In this document: positions 24,101-34,244 of the stretch, piece after piece | Layout of the letters: each line of letters opens with the position of its first letter | Position numbering within the stretch: position 1 is the first letter of the stretch | Source of the DNA: Amphibalanus amphitrite | Lineage: Eukaryota > Arthropoda > Thecostraca > Balanomorpha > Balanidae | DNA length: 64,000 nucleotides | Assembly (NCBI RefSeq): GCF_019059575.1 | Contig: NW_024881501.1 | Coordinates: 1 to 64,000 of the forward strand | Direction of reading: 5' to 3' | Translations under genes and position numbers: made by a program | The notes under the pieces: model-generated | Told to the model about the DNA's origin: nothing | What the model saw: the letters and a program-made list of their open reading frames with translations, nothing else | The model's database searches: none

Positions 24101-24571
24101 ACGAGCGGTGGCCGACCGGGCTGGAGCATCGTCATTGCCGGATGGCCGCTGTTGCGCTGAGGTCGGCGGCTGAGTGAGGTGTATCGCCGTCCGCCTGGTC
24201 TGGCTGATGGTGAGCCGAACAGAGGCCTCCGGTGGCTGGCCAGGACTGTCATGGCTGGTGTCACGGTTTGGTTGTCGGCACCCTACACGACGGGGAGAGA
24301 CCCCGGTGCCTGGAGCGCTCAGATGGCTGTCGGCGCTCCATTCCCCCCGGAAGATTTTCACCTTCCTGCCGGCCCTGCATCCCCTCCGCCGAGACCGTCG
24401 GCGGCGGGCGGGACGGCCCTGCCCATCGACCACTTCAAGGTCGTCGTTAGCGACGGCCGCCGGACCCGCCCCAGTGGGACGGGGAGGGGAGCGGTCCGTC
24501 GCCGGACAGCGGCGACTCGACGGTGGGGGAAGTTGGGGTGCTTGCTGATTGGTGACTGGCCTGGTGTTCAT
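21174..24571 (-). mobile_element. LINE with intact ORF2-like frame (CR1/Jockey-like)
   Basis: The coding region (21,296-24,571) is followed by a short 3' region and a tail of repeated TTACTGATGTTA-like units (21,174-21,214, minus strand), typical of LINE 3' ends that finish in short tandem repeats instead of poly(A). The 5' limit is unknown; 24,572-25,200 may contain the 5' UTR. I did not find a target-site duplication. Confidence 0.75.
21296..24571 (-). CDS. LINE ORF2-like protein: endonuclease and reverse transcriptase, 1091 aa
   Basis: The product would nick target DNA and copy the element RNA into the nick. Residues 1-155 are Pro/Arg-rich and basic. An APE-type endonuclease follows (about 159-390) with conserved blocks HANVRSL, TETWL (191-195), FYRPP, GDFN (301-304) and the terminal ADH (365-367). 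The reverse transcriptase (about 600-880) shows FRPISILPVLSK, LDLSKAFDSVDH, GVPQGSLIGPILF and the catalytic YADD near residue 812. The C-terminal block SRRSFSYRAAATWNRLP is usual for CR1/Jockey ORF2. The frame is uninterrupted and all visible catalytic residues are present, so this copy may be recently active. No separate ORF1 (gag-like) was recognised upstream; the basic N-terminus might be a fused remnant. The ATG at 24,571 is simply the first in frame. Confidence 0.88.
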   Translation of the reverse strand: MNTRPVTNQQAPQLPPPSSRRCPATDRSPPRPTGAGPAAVANDDLEVVDGQGRPARRRRSRRRGCRAGRKVKIFRGEWSADSHLSAPGTGVSPRRVGCRQPNRDTSHDSPGQPPEASVRLTISQTRRTAIHLTQPPTSAQQRPSGNDDAPARSATARSLIIGHANVRSLMPNMDSVQQTLSDHKIDVFCLTETWLSENVKKKFLVFPGYKMVRCDRPGAGTRGGGVAILYREQLKCDTLSITSDSVSSESLWVSISGGGRRSITVGVFYRPPSQPTAAGLDSLHLQLQAAIATGRPVFCLGDFNVNLLCPSAPSTRLYTSVLSDLNLSQLISSPTRFNPPSTLDHIITSLPISECSVTIPPVPIADHMTILARVPLRRHKSPRQSFQIRPWRKVNWDALCLHLLQADWQPLYRAEGIESKLEEFMKVWLSAIDIYCPTKTVTPRRPHCPWVENNPELREIMDERDRAFTIWRASGAESDLSTYRHLRNRVKRLLAKSKRDYLCSSMLSDRTNFWRNIRNFAIRPGTDSSSEPLGTEKADEFNRDFASVGPRIATELKERHIGNDMPDISHKPPRVISTNLILHPVTLPELSKYLNELSSSKAVGVDGVPLIAIKNCFAVLGPHLLHVINASIVNRVFPAAWKMALVVPIHKSGPRHVANNFRPISILPVLSKLCEKAVCAQLSAYFVKCDLFSPSQYAYRPCHSTEDAVLDVTEWTSRRVDDGHVVAITSLDLSKAFDSVDHSVLLMKLQWYGVDPTWFKSYLVGRRQMVRGGSLFLPLSHGVPQGSLIGPILFSIFTNDLPSYLPHGRLVSYADDTQLLDSAHPDDLSSLKSRQENSLLAVQSYFTANSLKMNPSKTTLLLIGTPNSLKKITSFHLNFHDFILKPSSSVKILGVTIDSNLTWEAHISTVVKKCNSFLFCLHKIRHHLNADARQLLIQAHVFPLILYCLSVWGGATANRLGRVQKALNFAARIVTGARRSDHISPILTALGWRTVSELVNRRDCMAIHRALNDFRAPTATRALFSYRADVSARTTRASSTGVLELPGFRLSMSRRSFSYRAAATWNRLPQQLRSSRTRARLTAMLDEHALP

Positions 24572-25530
24572 CCGCGCCGATGGGAAACATAGTTCTTGGT
24601 TTTATGCCGATAACTTGGAAGCCGTTCAGAATATCGAAGATATGATGATGTTGGAGTGATCCTAGCCGAAAATTGACCTTGGTCGAAGTGTTGCAGGTGT
24701 TGTTTCTCGAAGTTCAGATTTCTGGCGAGACACAAGGCGAGCACGCTGGCGACGAAGATCAGCAGATGATGCAAATGTTTTTAGCCGATAATAAGGTTGA
24801 AAAGCACTCACGATTCCGAAAGTTGGCTTCAGTAGTACACAGGTCCACTAAAACACCTTCTGCCACGGTTTGAAGAAGTAAAGCGGCCTAAAACGGAGAA
24901 AAAGCGAAAAAGAACTGGGAGCGGCTGGGGGTCGCTCCCTAGCGCCGCGCCCGACCGTAGAAAGCGCCCGACCAATCGTTCTGTTGAGTGAACTCGCGAT
25001 CGTTCGCGTTCACACAGCGTTTTTCCAAAGTCGTTGGAAAATACACTGCATAAAGATGAGCACTGCATGTGTTAACGAATACCTGCTCCCAGGACAAGTA
25101 TGCGATAGTAGATGATAAGTATTTATCGGAATTCACTGGGATGAAAATTAATAGCATACAAGTCCACATATTTCGACAAATATTGCTTTGTCTTGATCAG
25201 CTGGACAAAAATATATAAAAATTATTTCATTAGGTATCCGAGAGCAATAATGTAAAGTAAGAATGTTAGACAAATGGCAATGTTTGGCTAATGTTTGGTT
25301 AGAATGACTGCCGTGGGACACCTGGAGACCTAATACCAGACAACAGCCGGGAGCACAGCTTAGGAGTTTGATCGGATTAACGTCGCGGGGTCACTAGCAA
25401 GCACGCGGGCGCGACTGCACACTGGCACGTGGACTGGCTGTGGAAATGTGATAAGAGCTACAAACGTAAGTTACACAGGAAATGTCGAATTTCACTGCGG
25501 TTTTGATCAGTCACCAGTCAACTATTCGCC
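24572..25530. other. Upstream of the LINE; no recognisable gene
   Basis: This may include the 5' UTR of the minus-strand LINE. No ORF1-like frame was recognised. Short open frames on both strands show no motif. Confidence 0.4.
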
Positions 25531-25534
25531 GGAC

Positions 25535-25846
25535 GCTGTATCTGTTATCACGTCATCACTCCGCCACCTAGCATGACCCGGTTAAATTTATTTTACCAAA
25601 CGATGGACAATGATGCCCCAACATGTGTGAGAAGTTTCATTATGATCCTTGGACTGTGGATCCTTTGATCCTTAAGACTGTGGGTACCAGCGTAAGAAAG
25701 CCTCTAGACTTTGGCACACACCCCGGAAGAACCGGTCGGAGGCTGTACCTCTTTGGCATCAATAACTCATTGACCTGACATTTAGCGTCCGTCTAGGATA
25801 AAACTTGGAAGGGTCGATACGACCCACCTGCCTGTGCGAGGGTTAA
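25535..25846. mobile_element. Partial MITE, family F3 (right half)
   Basis: Ends GTGCGAGGGTTAA at 25,834-25,846. Going inward it has the hairpin GGGTCGATACGACCC and the same blocks as 8940-9180 (GCCGGACGCTGT, GTCGGAGGCTGTACCTCT, GACCTGACAT). The left half is absent. Confidence 0.65.
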
Positions 25847-27179
25847 TTCAGCATACTTGACCCGTTTTCGAAATGTATTCCGCTAGCCGCTTGTGGTCAG
25901 TAGTGGGAAACGTCCCCCCCCCCACACACACACACACATGCAATTATAAACACCGACAGTACAGGGTGGATTAAGACTCGTAATACGTCACAAATCCATA
26001 CACCCCTTAAGACCCTTAATTACACTTAAATAGCTGAATAGCTGAATCAAGACCAGAGTGAAACATTAGGACATGATGTGAATATCACATTTCAGGAAGT
26101 GTTATATGTTATGTAATGCTAAAGATCAATCAAATATACAGACTAAACAACGCAACATATAAATCATTAATAAAGTTTTTTTCTGAAATGCGCTTAAATC
26201 GTCATTTTTTCCCTCATGCGCTTAAACACGCAATTTATTTGTCATTTTTCGGCGCACTGCGCCGACAAGGGACAAATTTCTGGGACTTAAAAGCGCACAT
26301 AGGCAAAAGTGCGCCAGAACTGAACCAGCCCAAAATATAAAACTTATTTTTTAGGAAAAGTATGACGAAGATCTTATTTATTGAAGTGTTTTATGATGTT
26401 TTAAGATGAGACGAGTAATATCCAAACACTCGTTCTTCAATTTAACCGTTTTTTTTTTTGTTAAAACACTTTTCACAAATTCAGCTTAAAAATCGAGTGG
26501 GGCTGCATGAGTTTAACATTGTCCATACAGCCAGATGGGGTGCAATTTTCCTGAAGTGCGAATAGCTGCTAGCCGAGACCAAAATCTTGATCCGCGCATA
26601 AAACACTGGTAAATATGATGAAAAGCATCATATTCTGTACAGTAACGGGTAATTTATCAGCTATATATAAAGGAAATTCATATTTTAAAAATGTCCACTA
26701 GTATTGAGGGAAATTGCTGATTTTCCACTCACGGCGCATTTTGGTCAGTATAAGCGCACTTAAAAACATGAGCGAATTTCGACGCTGTATTTGCTCAAAT
26801 TTAATGCATTTAAGTCATATTATTACTTTGCCATGTTCCTGAGCATAATACATGCATATTTCATTCAGTGGCATCGAGCGTTTGAAGATTATGCGGCATT
26901 TTACTTTCTTTCCAGTCCAGGCGCATTTTCCTGTGCAAAAACGCAGGAAAAGCGCAGTCCAATCTAAGCGCACCGTGTACATCGGCGGCGCACTCGTTTC
27001 CTCGTAAAGCGCAATCCGATTCCCGCGGTGAAAATGGACTAACGCCACTTTTGAAAATGGACTAGCGCCATTTTCAAGCCCACTGGTGCAATGTGAGATG
27101 AACTTGACATGAGGACATCAATGGCTGTCGATGAACGTGAAATGATGTTCCAATACAGATTCATATCGACCAGAAGCCT
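25847..27179. other. Intergenic, AT-rich; no gene
   Basis: Contains a C-run and (CA)n at 25,914-25,938. GCGCACTTAAA / AAGCGCA-type words recur at about 26,190-27,010. No coding region recognised. Confidence 0.45.
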
Positions 27180-27286
27180 TTCTAAAGGCCACCGCACACT
27201 AGCCATTCGGCCGGTTCATTCGGCCGTTACAGCAGCGATTTTCTCGCGCGAGTCTTTATATCGGCCGAAACAACGAACCAACGACG

Positions 27287-30200
27287 GTGCATTCGGCCCA
27301 TATTATTCAGGCATTCGGCCCAAGCGATGTTCATGCGACGACCGAAAAAAAGTTCGACCGGTTGAACTTTTCTCGCCGAAGCAGTCATTTAGCGACCGAA
27401 AATCAACAGCCGCCATATTGTTTTCATACAACCTTGACAAGTGTTGTTTACATTCCAATCATTTCTGGACCCCGCCCCGCATCGAGGACTCTCCAGTCCA
27501 GCCGGCCGACCGACCCGCCCAAATTGCTGATCGGCGCCCTAAATATTCAAAGTACCAAACCCAAACTTCAAGAGCTGACCTGCGAACTCGCTTGTCGAAA
27601 CTACGACGTAATGGTGCTTTCCGAGACCTGGCTACGTCCGTCTACCCCGAAACGCCTCCTGGTCATTCCTGGCTACTCGCTCAGTCGTGTGGACCGCCCA
27701 GATGGCTGCGGTTATGGCGGCGTAGCCATCATCACGAAAAACAGTTTGACGTCAATGACACTGAAGATCCCCGGCAGCGGGAGCTCCGAGAGCAAGCTGG
27801 AGTCGCAGTGGGCGCTGCTGAAGCTGGACAAGGGCCAACAGATAATCATCTGCTCCCTTTATCGGCCACCCCGACACTCTGAGGCTGCCCTGCTCGCCGA
27901 CTTCACGGACCTCGAGGCCCAGCTGCAGCGGGTCCTCATCGATTACCCCAGAGTTCCGTTCGTTCTCTGCGGGGACCTCAACTGTGACCTATTGAAGGGG
28001 CCGAGTTTCCGCGCGTCTCAACATCTGATCAGCTTCTTATCGAATTACTCTTTAGATCAATTAGTAACAAATCCAACTTTTACCTCCGGCTCTCTATTGG
28101 ATGTATGTATTGTTAACAATCGCGAACTTGTGTGTGACACCAGCGTTAATTATTGTCACTTCAGTCCCCACAAAATCATCGACGTGATTGTCAATGTGCC
28201 GAAAGTGCGTCAAAAGCCCGCCGTTATCTCATCTCGCTCTTTTAAGCGCCTTGATCACCCTGCACTGTATCACGACTTACTCGATGTCGACTGGGATTAT
28301 GTTTTCTCTGCCGAAACTGTCAGTGACAAGTGGCATGCTTTCTTGTCGTTCTTCGTACCTGTTTTTGATGCCCATGCCCCAATCAAGCGTGTGTCTATCC
28401 GTAACCCGACCGCTCCTCCCGTCTCCGCCGCCACCCGTAACCTCATGTCTCAACGTCGCGCTGCGCTTCGCCATCTAGGCCGCAACTCGAGCGAATATAA
28501 AGACCTAAACCGCTCAGTCCGGGCGGCAGTGCGTCGAGACAGGCGAATAGAGATACGGAGGGAAATAGGGGAGCGGGGCCCCAACAAAGTTTGGCAATGC
28601 ATCAGGTCAGTGGTAGCCGCGAAGAAGGACGGCCCAGACGTCCAGCCCGATCTATCTGCCGATGATTTAAATTCATTTTTTGTATCTGTCGGTCCTCGTG
28701 TCGCTGACGAGATCCGAGCCCAAAACATTCCCACCGATTTGGATGTGCGTCTCACCCGTGTCGGCGCATGCAGTTTTCAACTTCGTGAGATAACACTGGG
28801 AGAGCTCGAGCGGACAATTTTCAGCATGCGTAACTCGAGTGCCTGCAGCTCCGATAACGTCTGTGTCCGCATGCTGAAATTCGGATTTCCCGCTATTGGT
28901 GGTGTCATCTTGCATATTATCAATACCTGCTTAATCCAATCTGACATCCCCGATTCATGGAAACATTCCATAGTTCACCCTCTGTTCAAGTCCGGTAACC
29001 CTTCAGACCCCGCAAACTTCCGACCCATTTCCCTAGTTCCTGTAATCATGAAAGTAGTTGAACGCATTGTCCATCAGCAGCTCTACGCCTACCTCTCCCA
29101 TAATCACCTTCTGGCATCCTCCCAGCACGGCTTCCGCCCCCGGCACTCCACGGAAACCGCGTTGCTGTCCGTCACTGAACACATCCTGGCCGCCACTGAT
29201 AGGGGGGATTTGTCAATGCTATGCCTTCTCGATCTCAGTAAATGTTTTGACGTGATTGACCACGATCTTCTGATGCAAAAACTGATGTTACACGGCATTG
29301 AAATTTCCTGGTTCGCCGCCTATCTACATGGACACACTCAGAGCGTGTCTTTGAAAGATGTATCCGGACGTAGAGTGCTGTCTAGGCCTCTTTCTAATGT
29401 CATGGGTGTCTTCCAGGGCTCTGCGTTAGGGCCGCTTCTTTTCACCATTTTCTCTAACAACTTATCGCTATACGCGGGCGACGCAAAAGTGTTTCAGTAT
29501 GCCGATGACACTCAGGTATTGGTTAGCGGTCCAGCTCGGGACCTCGAAGTTCTCATCTCGCGCATGGAGGACTCGCTCGCGTCTCTCAACGACTGGTTTT
29601 GCGCTAACGCCCTCAAAGTGAACGCAAGTAAAACACAGCTTATTGTATTTGGCACTCGTCAAAATCTACGTAAATTACCAGACTTTAGAGTACCATTCCG
29701 CGACGCAGCGTTGCAACCGTGCGCACAAGTCGGGAACCTTGGCGTCACTTTCGACAGCACTCTGTCATGGGACGCACACGTCTCTGAACTCTGCCGCCGG
29801 TGTACGGGACTGTTGATTGGTCTTTCACACGCACGCCACTGTCTCCCAGATGGCATCATTCGAACGCTCGTGACGGCACTCGTTGTATCGCGTATCCAGT
29901 ACTGCCTTTCAGTTTATGGTAATGGGTCCCAAAAAAATTTCGATCGACTCCAAAAAATTCTTAACTTCGCCGCTAGAGTTATTTTCGGCCGCCGTAAATT
30001 TGACCATGTCTCCGACCTGCGAACAAAACTCGGGTGGTTGTCCCCGCGCGGTATGTCCGATTTCCACACCCTTGTCATCGCACACAAGGTCATACAGCGC
30101 CGAGAACCTGAGCAACTAGCAGCCCTGTTCATCGCTAATAGCGCTATCCGCGAGAGACCATCCAGACAAGATCACCTCTTCCATCTTCCCCGTCCGCGGC

Positions 30201-30346
30201 TGGAAACGGGCAAGCGGCGGTTTGGCTATCGAGCTGCAGCTCTGCTGAACAGCCTGCCACCTCACCTGTCGCAGCTGCCTCCCGCCCGCTTCGCCCGCGC
30301 TGTTAAAGCCGCAATCGTGGACGATGAATCAGCACATCGTCGCTGA
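27287..30346 (+). CDS. LINE ORF2-like endonuclease and reverse transcriptase, 1019 codons, chimeric start
   Basis: Residues 1 to about 60 are read from Harbinger-arm DNA and are unlikely to be genuine. LINE homology begins near residue 60-80 (LLIGALNIQST). The endonuclease shows LSETWL, SLYRPP and GDLN (about 228-231), but the last catalytic block reads FSPHK where most families have SDH. The reverse transcriptase has FRPISLVPVIMK, LDLSKCFDVIDH, GVFQGSALGPLLF and YADD (about 738-741). The C-terminal block is RRFGYRAAALLNSLPP. The frame is fully open, so decay has been slight, but the missing 5' region and altered endonuclease block make autonomy doubtful. The same subfamily is found truncated at 10,864-14,254. 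Confidence 0.82.
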   Translation: MHSAHIIQAFGPSDVHATTEKKFDRLNFSRRSSHLATENQQPPYCFHTTLTSVVYIPIISGPRPASRTLQSSRPTDPPKLLIGALNIQSTKPKLQELTCELACRNYDVMVLSETWLRPSTPKRLLVIPGYSLSRVDRPDGCGYGGVAIITKNSLTSMTLKIPGSGSSESKLESQWALLKLDKGQQIIICSLYRPPRHSEAALLADFTDLEAQLQRVLIDYPRVPFVLCGDLNCDLLKGPSFRASQHLISFLSNYSLDQLVTNPTFTSGSLLDVCIVNNRELVCDTSVNYCHFSPHKIIDVIVNVPKVRQKPAVISSRSFKRLDHPALYHDLLDVDWDYVFSAETVSDKWHAFLSFFVPVFDAHAPIKRVSIRNPTAPPVSAATRNLMSQRRAALRHLGRNSSEYKDLNRSVRAAVRRDRRIEIRREIGERGPNKVWQCIRSVVAAKKDGPDVQPDLSADDLNSFFVSVGPRVADEIRAQNIPTDLDVRLTRVGACSFQLREITLGELERTIFSMRNSSACSSDNVCVRMLKFGFPAIGGVILHIINTCLIQSDIPDSWKHSIVHPLFKSGNPSDPANFRPISLVPVIMKVVERIVHQQLYAYLSHNHLLASSQHGFRPRHSTETALLSVTEHILAATDRGDLSMLCLLDLSKCFDVIDHDLLMQKLMLHGIEISWFAAYLHGHTQSVSLKDVSGRRVLSRPLSNVMGVFQGSALGPLLFTIFSNNLSLYAGDAKVFQYADDTQVLVSGPARDLEVLISRMEDSLASLNDWFCANALKVNASKTQLIVFGTRQNLRKLPDFRVPFRDAALQPCAQVGNLGVTFDSTLSWDAHVSELCRRCTGLLIGLSHARHCLPDGIIRTLVTALVVSRIQYCLSVYGNGSQKNFDRLQKILNFAARVIFGRRKFDHVSDLRTKLGWLSPRGMSDFHTLVIAHKVIQRREPEQLAALFIANSAIRERPSRQDHLFHLPRPRLETGKRRFGYRAAALLNSLPPHLSQLPPARFARAVKAAIVDDESAHRR

Positions 30347-30540
30347 CCAATGGGATGAGGGTGGGTAAAAGCGATGAGGCTGTCCTGAGTGTTTTGTCCT
30401 TGTTCTGACGTGAGTGAATGTGCAAATGTTTTGAATGATTAGATTAGCAACCGCGGATACGGATTCTGAGCAATAATCGCCACGCACTTTGTATGTGGAT
30501 CGCTCTTAAATGTAAATACAATACAATGCAATACAAATAC
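27465..30540 (+). mobile_element. LINE (CR1/Crack-like) inserted in the Harbinger-like element
   Basis: Near full ORF2 with a 3' UTR and an AATAC-repeat tail (30,514-30,540). The 3' UTR shares the words CAATAATCGCCACGC with the relative on the minus strand at 10.9 kb. The 5' boundary is approximate: sequence before about 27,465 belongs to the inverted-repeat arm of the host transposon. No TSD was identified. Confidence 0.75.
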
Positions 30541-31590
30541 ATTTTCGATGTGAGGGGGGCTCGTATGGTGTGGAGTTGTTTGCAATGGAAATGAAGTAAG
30601 TATTCGAATGAATATCTGTGTTGTGTATTTTGTCAATTGCATGTGTGATTCAGATTGAAATGTTATTCAAATATTGGTTTCAACCATCTCTGCTCCACTT
30701 TTCTGATTTCAATTTCAATTTCCATTTCCCCATTTTCTCCATTTGCCATGATTATACATAGTCAGTGGGCATAAATTTGTCTACTACTCAATGCCACAGT
30801 AGGTATTCTTGGAAAATGGCCATTTATTATCCATATATAAGCAAATATTTTCTGCTTTTGCCAGTTAACTTGAAATGCTGGACACAAGTTCTAAGTTTCA
30901 AGGAGCTATTCTTAAATTATTCCATCAAAATTCAAACCTTGCAATTCAAAGTCATTGAAAGTACCTGTAATGTTCTTATATAATGTTCTTACCATGCAAT
31001 CTGGGTTTGCATTTATCATTTCATTCACATTGCCTCCAACAGGCTACTGTCGCACTAATGTGTCACATATTAGATATGTAGGTACTTCATTGCATGGTTG
31101 GTGAAAGTGTTGAGCAAAACTCTCTCTCTTATGGTGCAAGAAGTGCCATAATTCAAAATCTGAGTTGTCAAAGTATAATATTCAGAGTATTTTTTCCTTT
31201 TTCTGCGGTTCTGCCAGATCAAGATGTTGGTTGTGTCAAACGCAGGGCCGTGAAAGAAAAGTCTGGAACATTGTTAAGGCTTTATGGGATGCACACAAAC
31301 ACTTGCATGCAATATTTGCATTGAAAGAGTTGTGAGATCAGCATGCTGAATGTGTTTTTTTTTTGTGTTTTTGTCTGCTCTGTACAGGAGCTCATTTTAT
31401 GTTACATAAAATTGAAATGTAATGGCACTGAACAAATATAAAAATAGCCACCTGTCCTTTCTGAAGTAACTATTCACCATTCAATACTATTTTGTGTATC
31501 ATTTATTCCCCAGAGATCTTTCACAATAGTGATAGTTTTCTTCTGTGCCGGGTCAATGAACCAGGTAGATGTGTCCACTCCAACCCAAGG
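30541..31590. other. AT-rich interior of the Harbinger-like element; no gene
   Basis: No coding region, TIR or tandem repeat recognised in this stretch. Confidence 0.4.
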
Positions 31591-31919
31591 CCGTATAAGA
31601 GAGGTAGAATCATCCCGCGATTTCCAATGGACCGGTCGCTAAGCATTAGCGTGACGTCACTGGTGGAGACCGCGCGGCGCCCGGCTCCAAGCCGTACGTC
31701 TGGTACATTTGGCACTTTATCGTTGTTATTACTGAACGTAACGACAACTAATGACTCTTAATAACTTTTTTACCCACCTAAGGCTGATTTCCTTGCCGAT
31801 GCATTGCCGACCCGAGCCCCAGGGCTGACAATCTTGGGATATGGGTCGGATGGGCGACCTCGCGACGGGAGAAGGAACGATTGCAATTGTTGTGTCCCGC
31901 ACCGCCAATGGCATTCTCT

Positions 31920-32960
31920 ATCTGCACCCGGAGGGGGGGGGGAGAGGGCACGTGCCCCCATCGGATCAGGGGGCCTCTCGGGCCCGAGGGGCCCTGAGAC
32001 GCCAATTGGCGGCTGAGGGTCCACGCTGGCATTTTCGACTCAGAAGGGCCCCACAGGGTTCGAAAGAACACCTTATGTGCTCCGAATAGCCACACTTCTC
32101 TCCATAAAAGCCACACACCGGCTTTTTATTGTTCCTTGTAGGCATTTGAGGGCCCCTTGCCGGCCTCTCAGGGCCCATTGGCGACCTCTGAGGGCTACTT
32201 GCCGGCCTCTGAGGGGCAGGGCCCTTACCGGCCCATCAGGGACCAGCAGTTCTAAGGGTTCCACACACGCCTGTGATGGCCCCTTAACCCAATGGTTGAA
32301 GGCCCCCACAACGGCGCCTGCGAGGGCCCTCACCGGCGGCTGTGAAAGCCCCAAACCGGTGCCCAGCTGAGGGCCCCACACTGCCACCTCTCAGTTCAAC
32401 CGGCACCCCCAAACCAGTGCTTCTTAAGGCCATATATCGGCGGCTCTGAGGGCTCAACGCCGGAGCCTCTGACGGCCTAAGACGGGACCTTCGCATCGGA
32501 CGGTCACTCACCGGTGACTTTTGAGGGCCCCACACCGACAACTCTGAGGGCCCCCACCGGCGTCTGAGAGTACCTTGCTGGTCTCTGAGGACTCCACAGG
32601 GCTCCTGAAGACACCGCAGACCTCTTGAGGGCCCCTTGTCGGTCTCTGAGGGCCACTGTCGGTTTATAAAGGGTTCGAGCCAGCAGCTTTAAGGGTCCCA
32701 CACCCGACTGTGATGACCCCACACTCCACTGTCTCTGAGGGCCCACAATGGCAACTGTGAGGACCTTCACCGGCGCCTCTGAGGGCCACACACTAGCACC
32801 TCAGAGGGCCCACAGTGGCACCTCTGGGGCCCCCACCAATGCCCCTGAGGGCCTCATACCGGTACCTACCTGTGAGGGCCCACACCAGTGCCTCCAAAGG
32901 CTTCATAACCGGCGGCCCTGAGGGCACTACACCGGTGATTTTTGGGGGCCAACCGAAGGC
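31920..32960 (-). repeat. GC-rich minisatellite block, inverted relative to 17.47-18.18 kb
   Basis: Imperfect ~27-bp units with core GAGGGCCCCACACCGGC, from about 32,130 to 32,950. The flank at 31,975-32,030 is shared in reverse complement with 18,070-18,150, so both are copies of one repeat-bearing element. Open frames on both strands arise from the repeat. Confidence 0.7.
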
Positions 32961-32999
32961 ACAACACAATCCCTTAGTCTCGCTGAGTTTCTATCCCAA

Positions 33000-33850
33000 T
33001 CCCATACCGGCTTCTATCCCAATTCCGGCTCAACTAATTAGCAGCCCCCCCCCCCCCCCATGGGTCAGCAGCGCCGCGCCGGTGTCGGTGCCGGGGGCCA
33101 GCACCATCGGGGCGGCAGTCGGCAACGCGCACTCAATGGTTAGCGCTTAGCACCGGCGGCTAGCGCACGCCCGGCGTGTTATCGGCCGTGAGCCGCTCCG
33201 AAACGGCTGCAGTAACTGGTCGATATAGGCAGTAAGCAGATGAGGAGATGCAGGTGGATTGATGACCGGCAAGCTCTTGTGTTTTACGAGGGCGAAGGGT
33301 CGAAGTCGGCTGCTAAACCGTGAGCGGATTTTATCAGATGCCGGTTCATTATGACCTGTATCCGGGTCCTGGTCCGCTGGCGCACTCTTGGAGAGCCGAA
33401 TCACAGCAAAACTCCATCCGCGACTGTATCTATAGTCTATACGGCTTACGCTTTTCTGAAAACGTCTGCGTTTGGCCTTCTACGGGCCCGGCCGGCTGGA
33501 CGGCCCCCGATTGGCGATCCACCAGTGACGTCACTGGTAGTGTTAAGCTGATTGGCGAATAATACATGGGGAGAACCGGGACGACATCCCCCTGCTCCAA
33601 CCAGTGCAGATCCACCTTTGTGTACAGTTGTACATGTACACATTTCAGTGTGATGAGCTTTGATGATGGATGACCTTTGATAGCTGTTCCACCAACCCGC
33701 CTTTAGATGGCGCGCGCGTCTCCCAGCAGGCAGCAGAGGCGACATCTACTGTCGGTTTAGCCGGTGTGGAGGATGTACCGAGTGTCATTACCAATATACC
33801 TATAAACACGCCATTGCAGTGGCCTCACTCGAGGTGGGCTGGACCCAAGA
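33000..33850. other. GC-rich interior of the Harbinger-like element; no recognised gene
   Basis: Several overlapping open frames on both strands but no family motif. A 15-C run lies at 33,046-33,059. Confidence 0.35.
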
Positions 33851-33856
33851 GGATGG

Positions 33857-34234
33857 ATGACTCGGGCTAAAACGATGACGCGGGTCGTGGGCCTAGCAGC
33901 ACAACAGGGGGCGTTCAAAATTAACAAAGTCCCTATGTTTTCAGTTGGGTCGGAGAAGTGGATCTCATTCAAGCGGTACACAACAAGCCAGTTTCATGAA
34001 ACACGAGTCTTCCTGGACGATGAGGCACCAGCTGAACCGCAAACGGCCGGCGCACCAGCTCTGTTCCCGGGGCCGGCGCCCCGGCAAGCAGCACCAGCTC
34101 CAAGGCCGGCGCTCGGGCCAGCCCCGTCTCTGCAGCGGTCGGTGCCGGCATCACCAGTGTCCGCAAGGAGCAGCCGTGCCCAGTCGAAACGCTCGCAGCA
34201 CTTCAAAGTGTACAACAGATGGCTAGACCGTTGA
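33857..34234 (+). CDS. Hypothetical 125-codon frame, Ala/Pro-rich
   Basis: Unrecognised. The first ~50 residues look protein-like (FSVGSEKWISFKRYTTSQ), then follows an Ala/Pro-rich stretch with PAPRPALGPAP and a basic end. It lies head-to-head with the decayed Harbinger transposase on the other strand. PIF/Harbinger elements often carry a second, DNA-binding protein, so this could be a remnant of one, but I see no Myb or MADF signature. A chance frame in GC-rich DNA is equally possible. Confidence 0.2.
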   Translation: MTRAKTMTRVVGLAAQQGAFKINKVPMFSVGSEKWISFKRYTTSQFHETRVFLDDEAPAEPQTAGAPALFPGPAPRQAAPAPRPALGPAPSLQRSVPASPVSARSSRAQSKRSQHFKVYNRWLDR

Positions 34235-34244
34235 GTGATGCCGA

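Noticed and set aside
27109-27882. 257-codon plus-strand frame overlapping the LINE
   Set aside because: Runs across the Harbinger arm and LINE endonuclease in the wrong frame; no motif.
31770-32800. Several Pro/Gly/Arg-rich frames on both strands
   Set aside because: Arise from the GC-rich minisatellite and have no start context or family signature.
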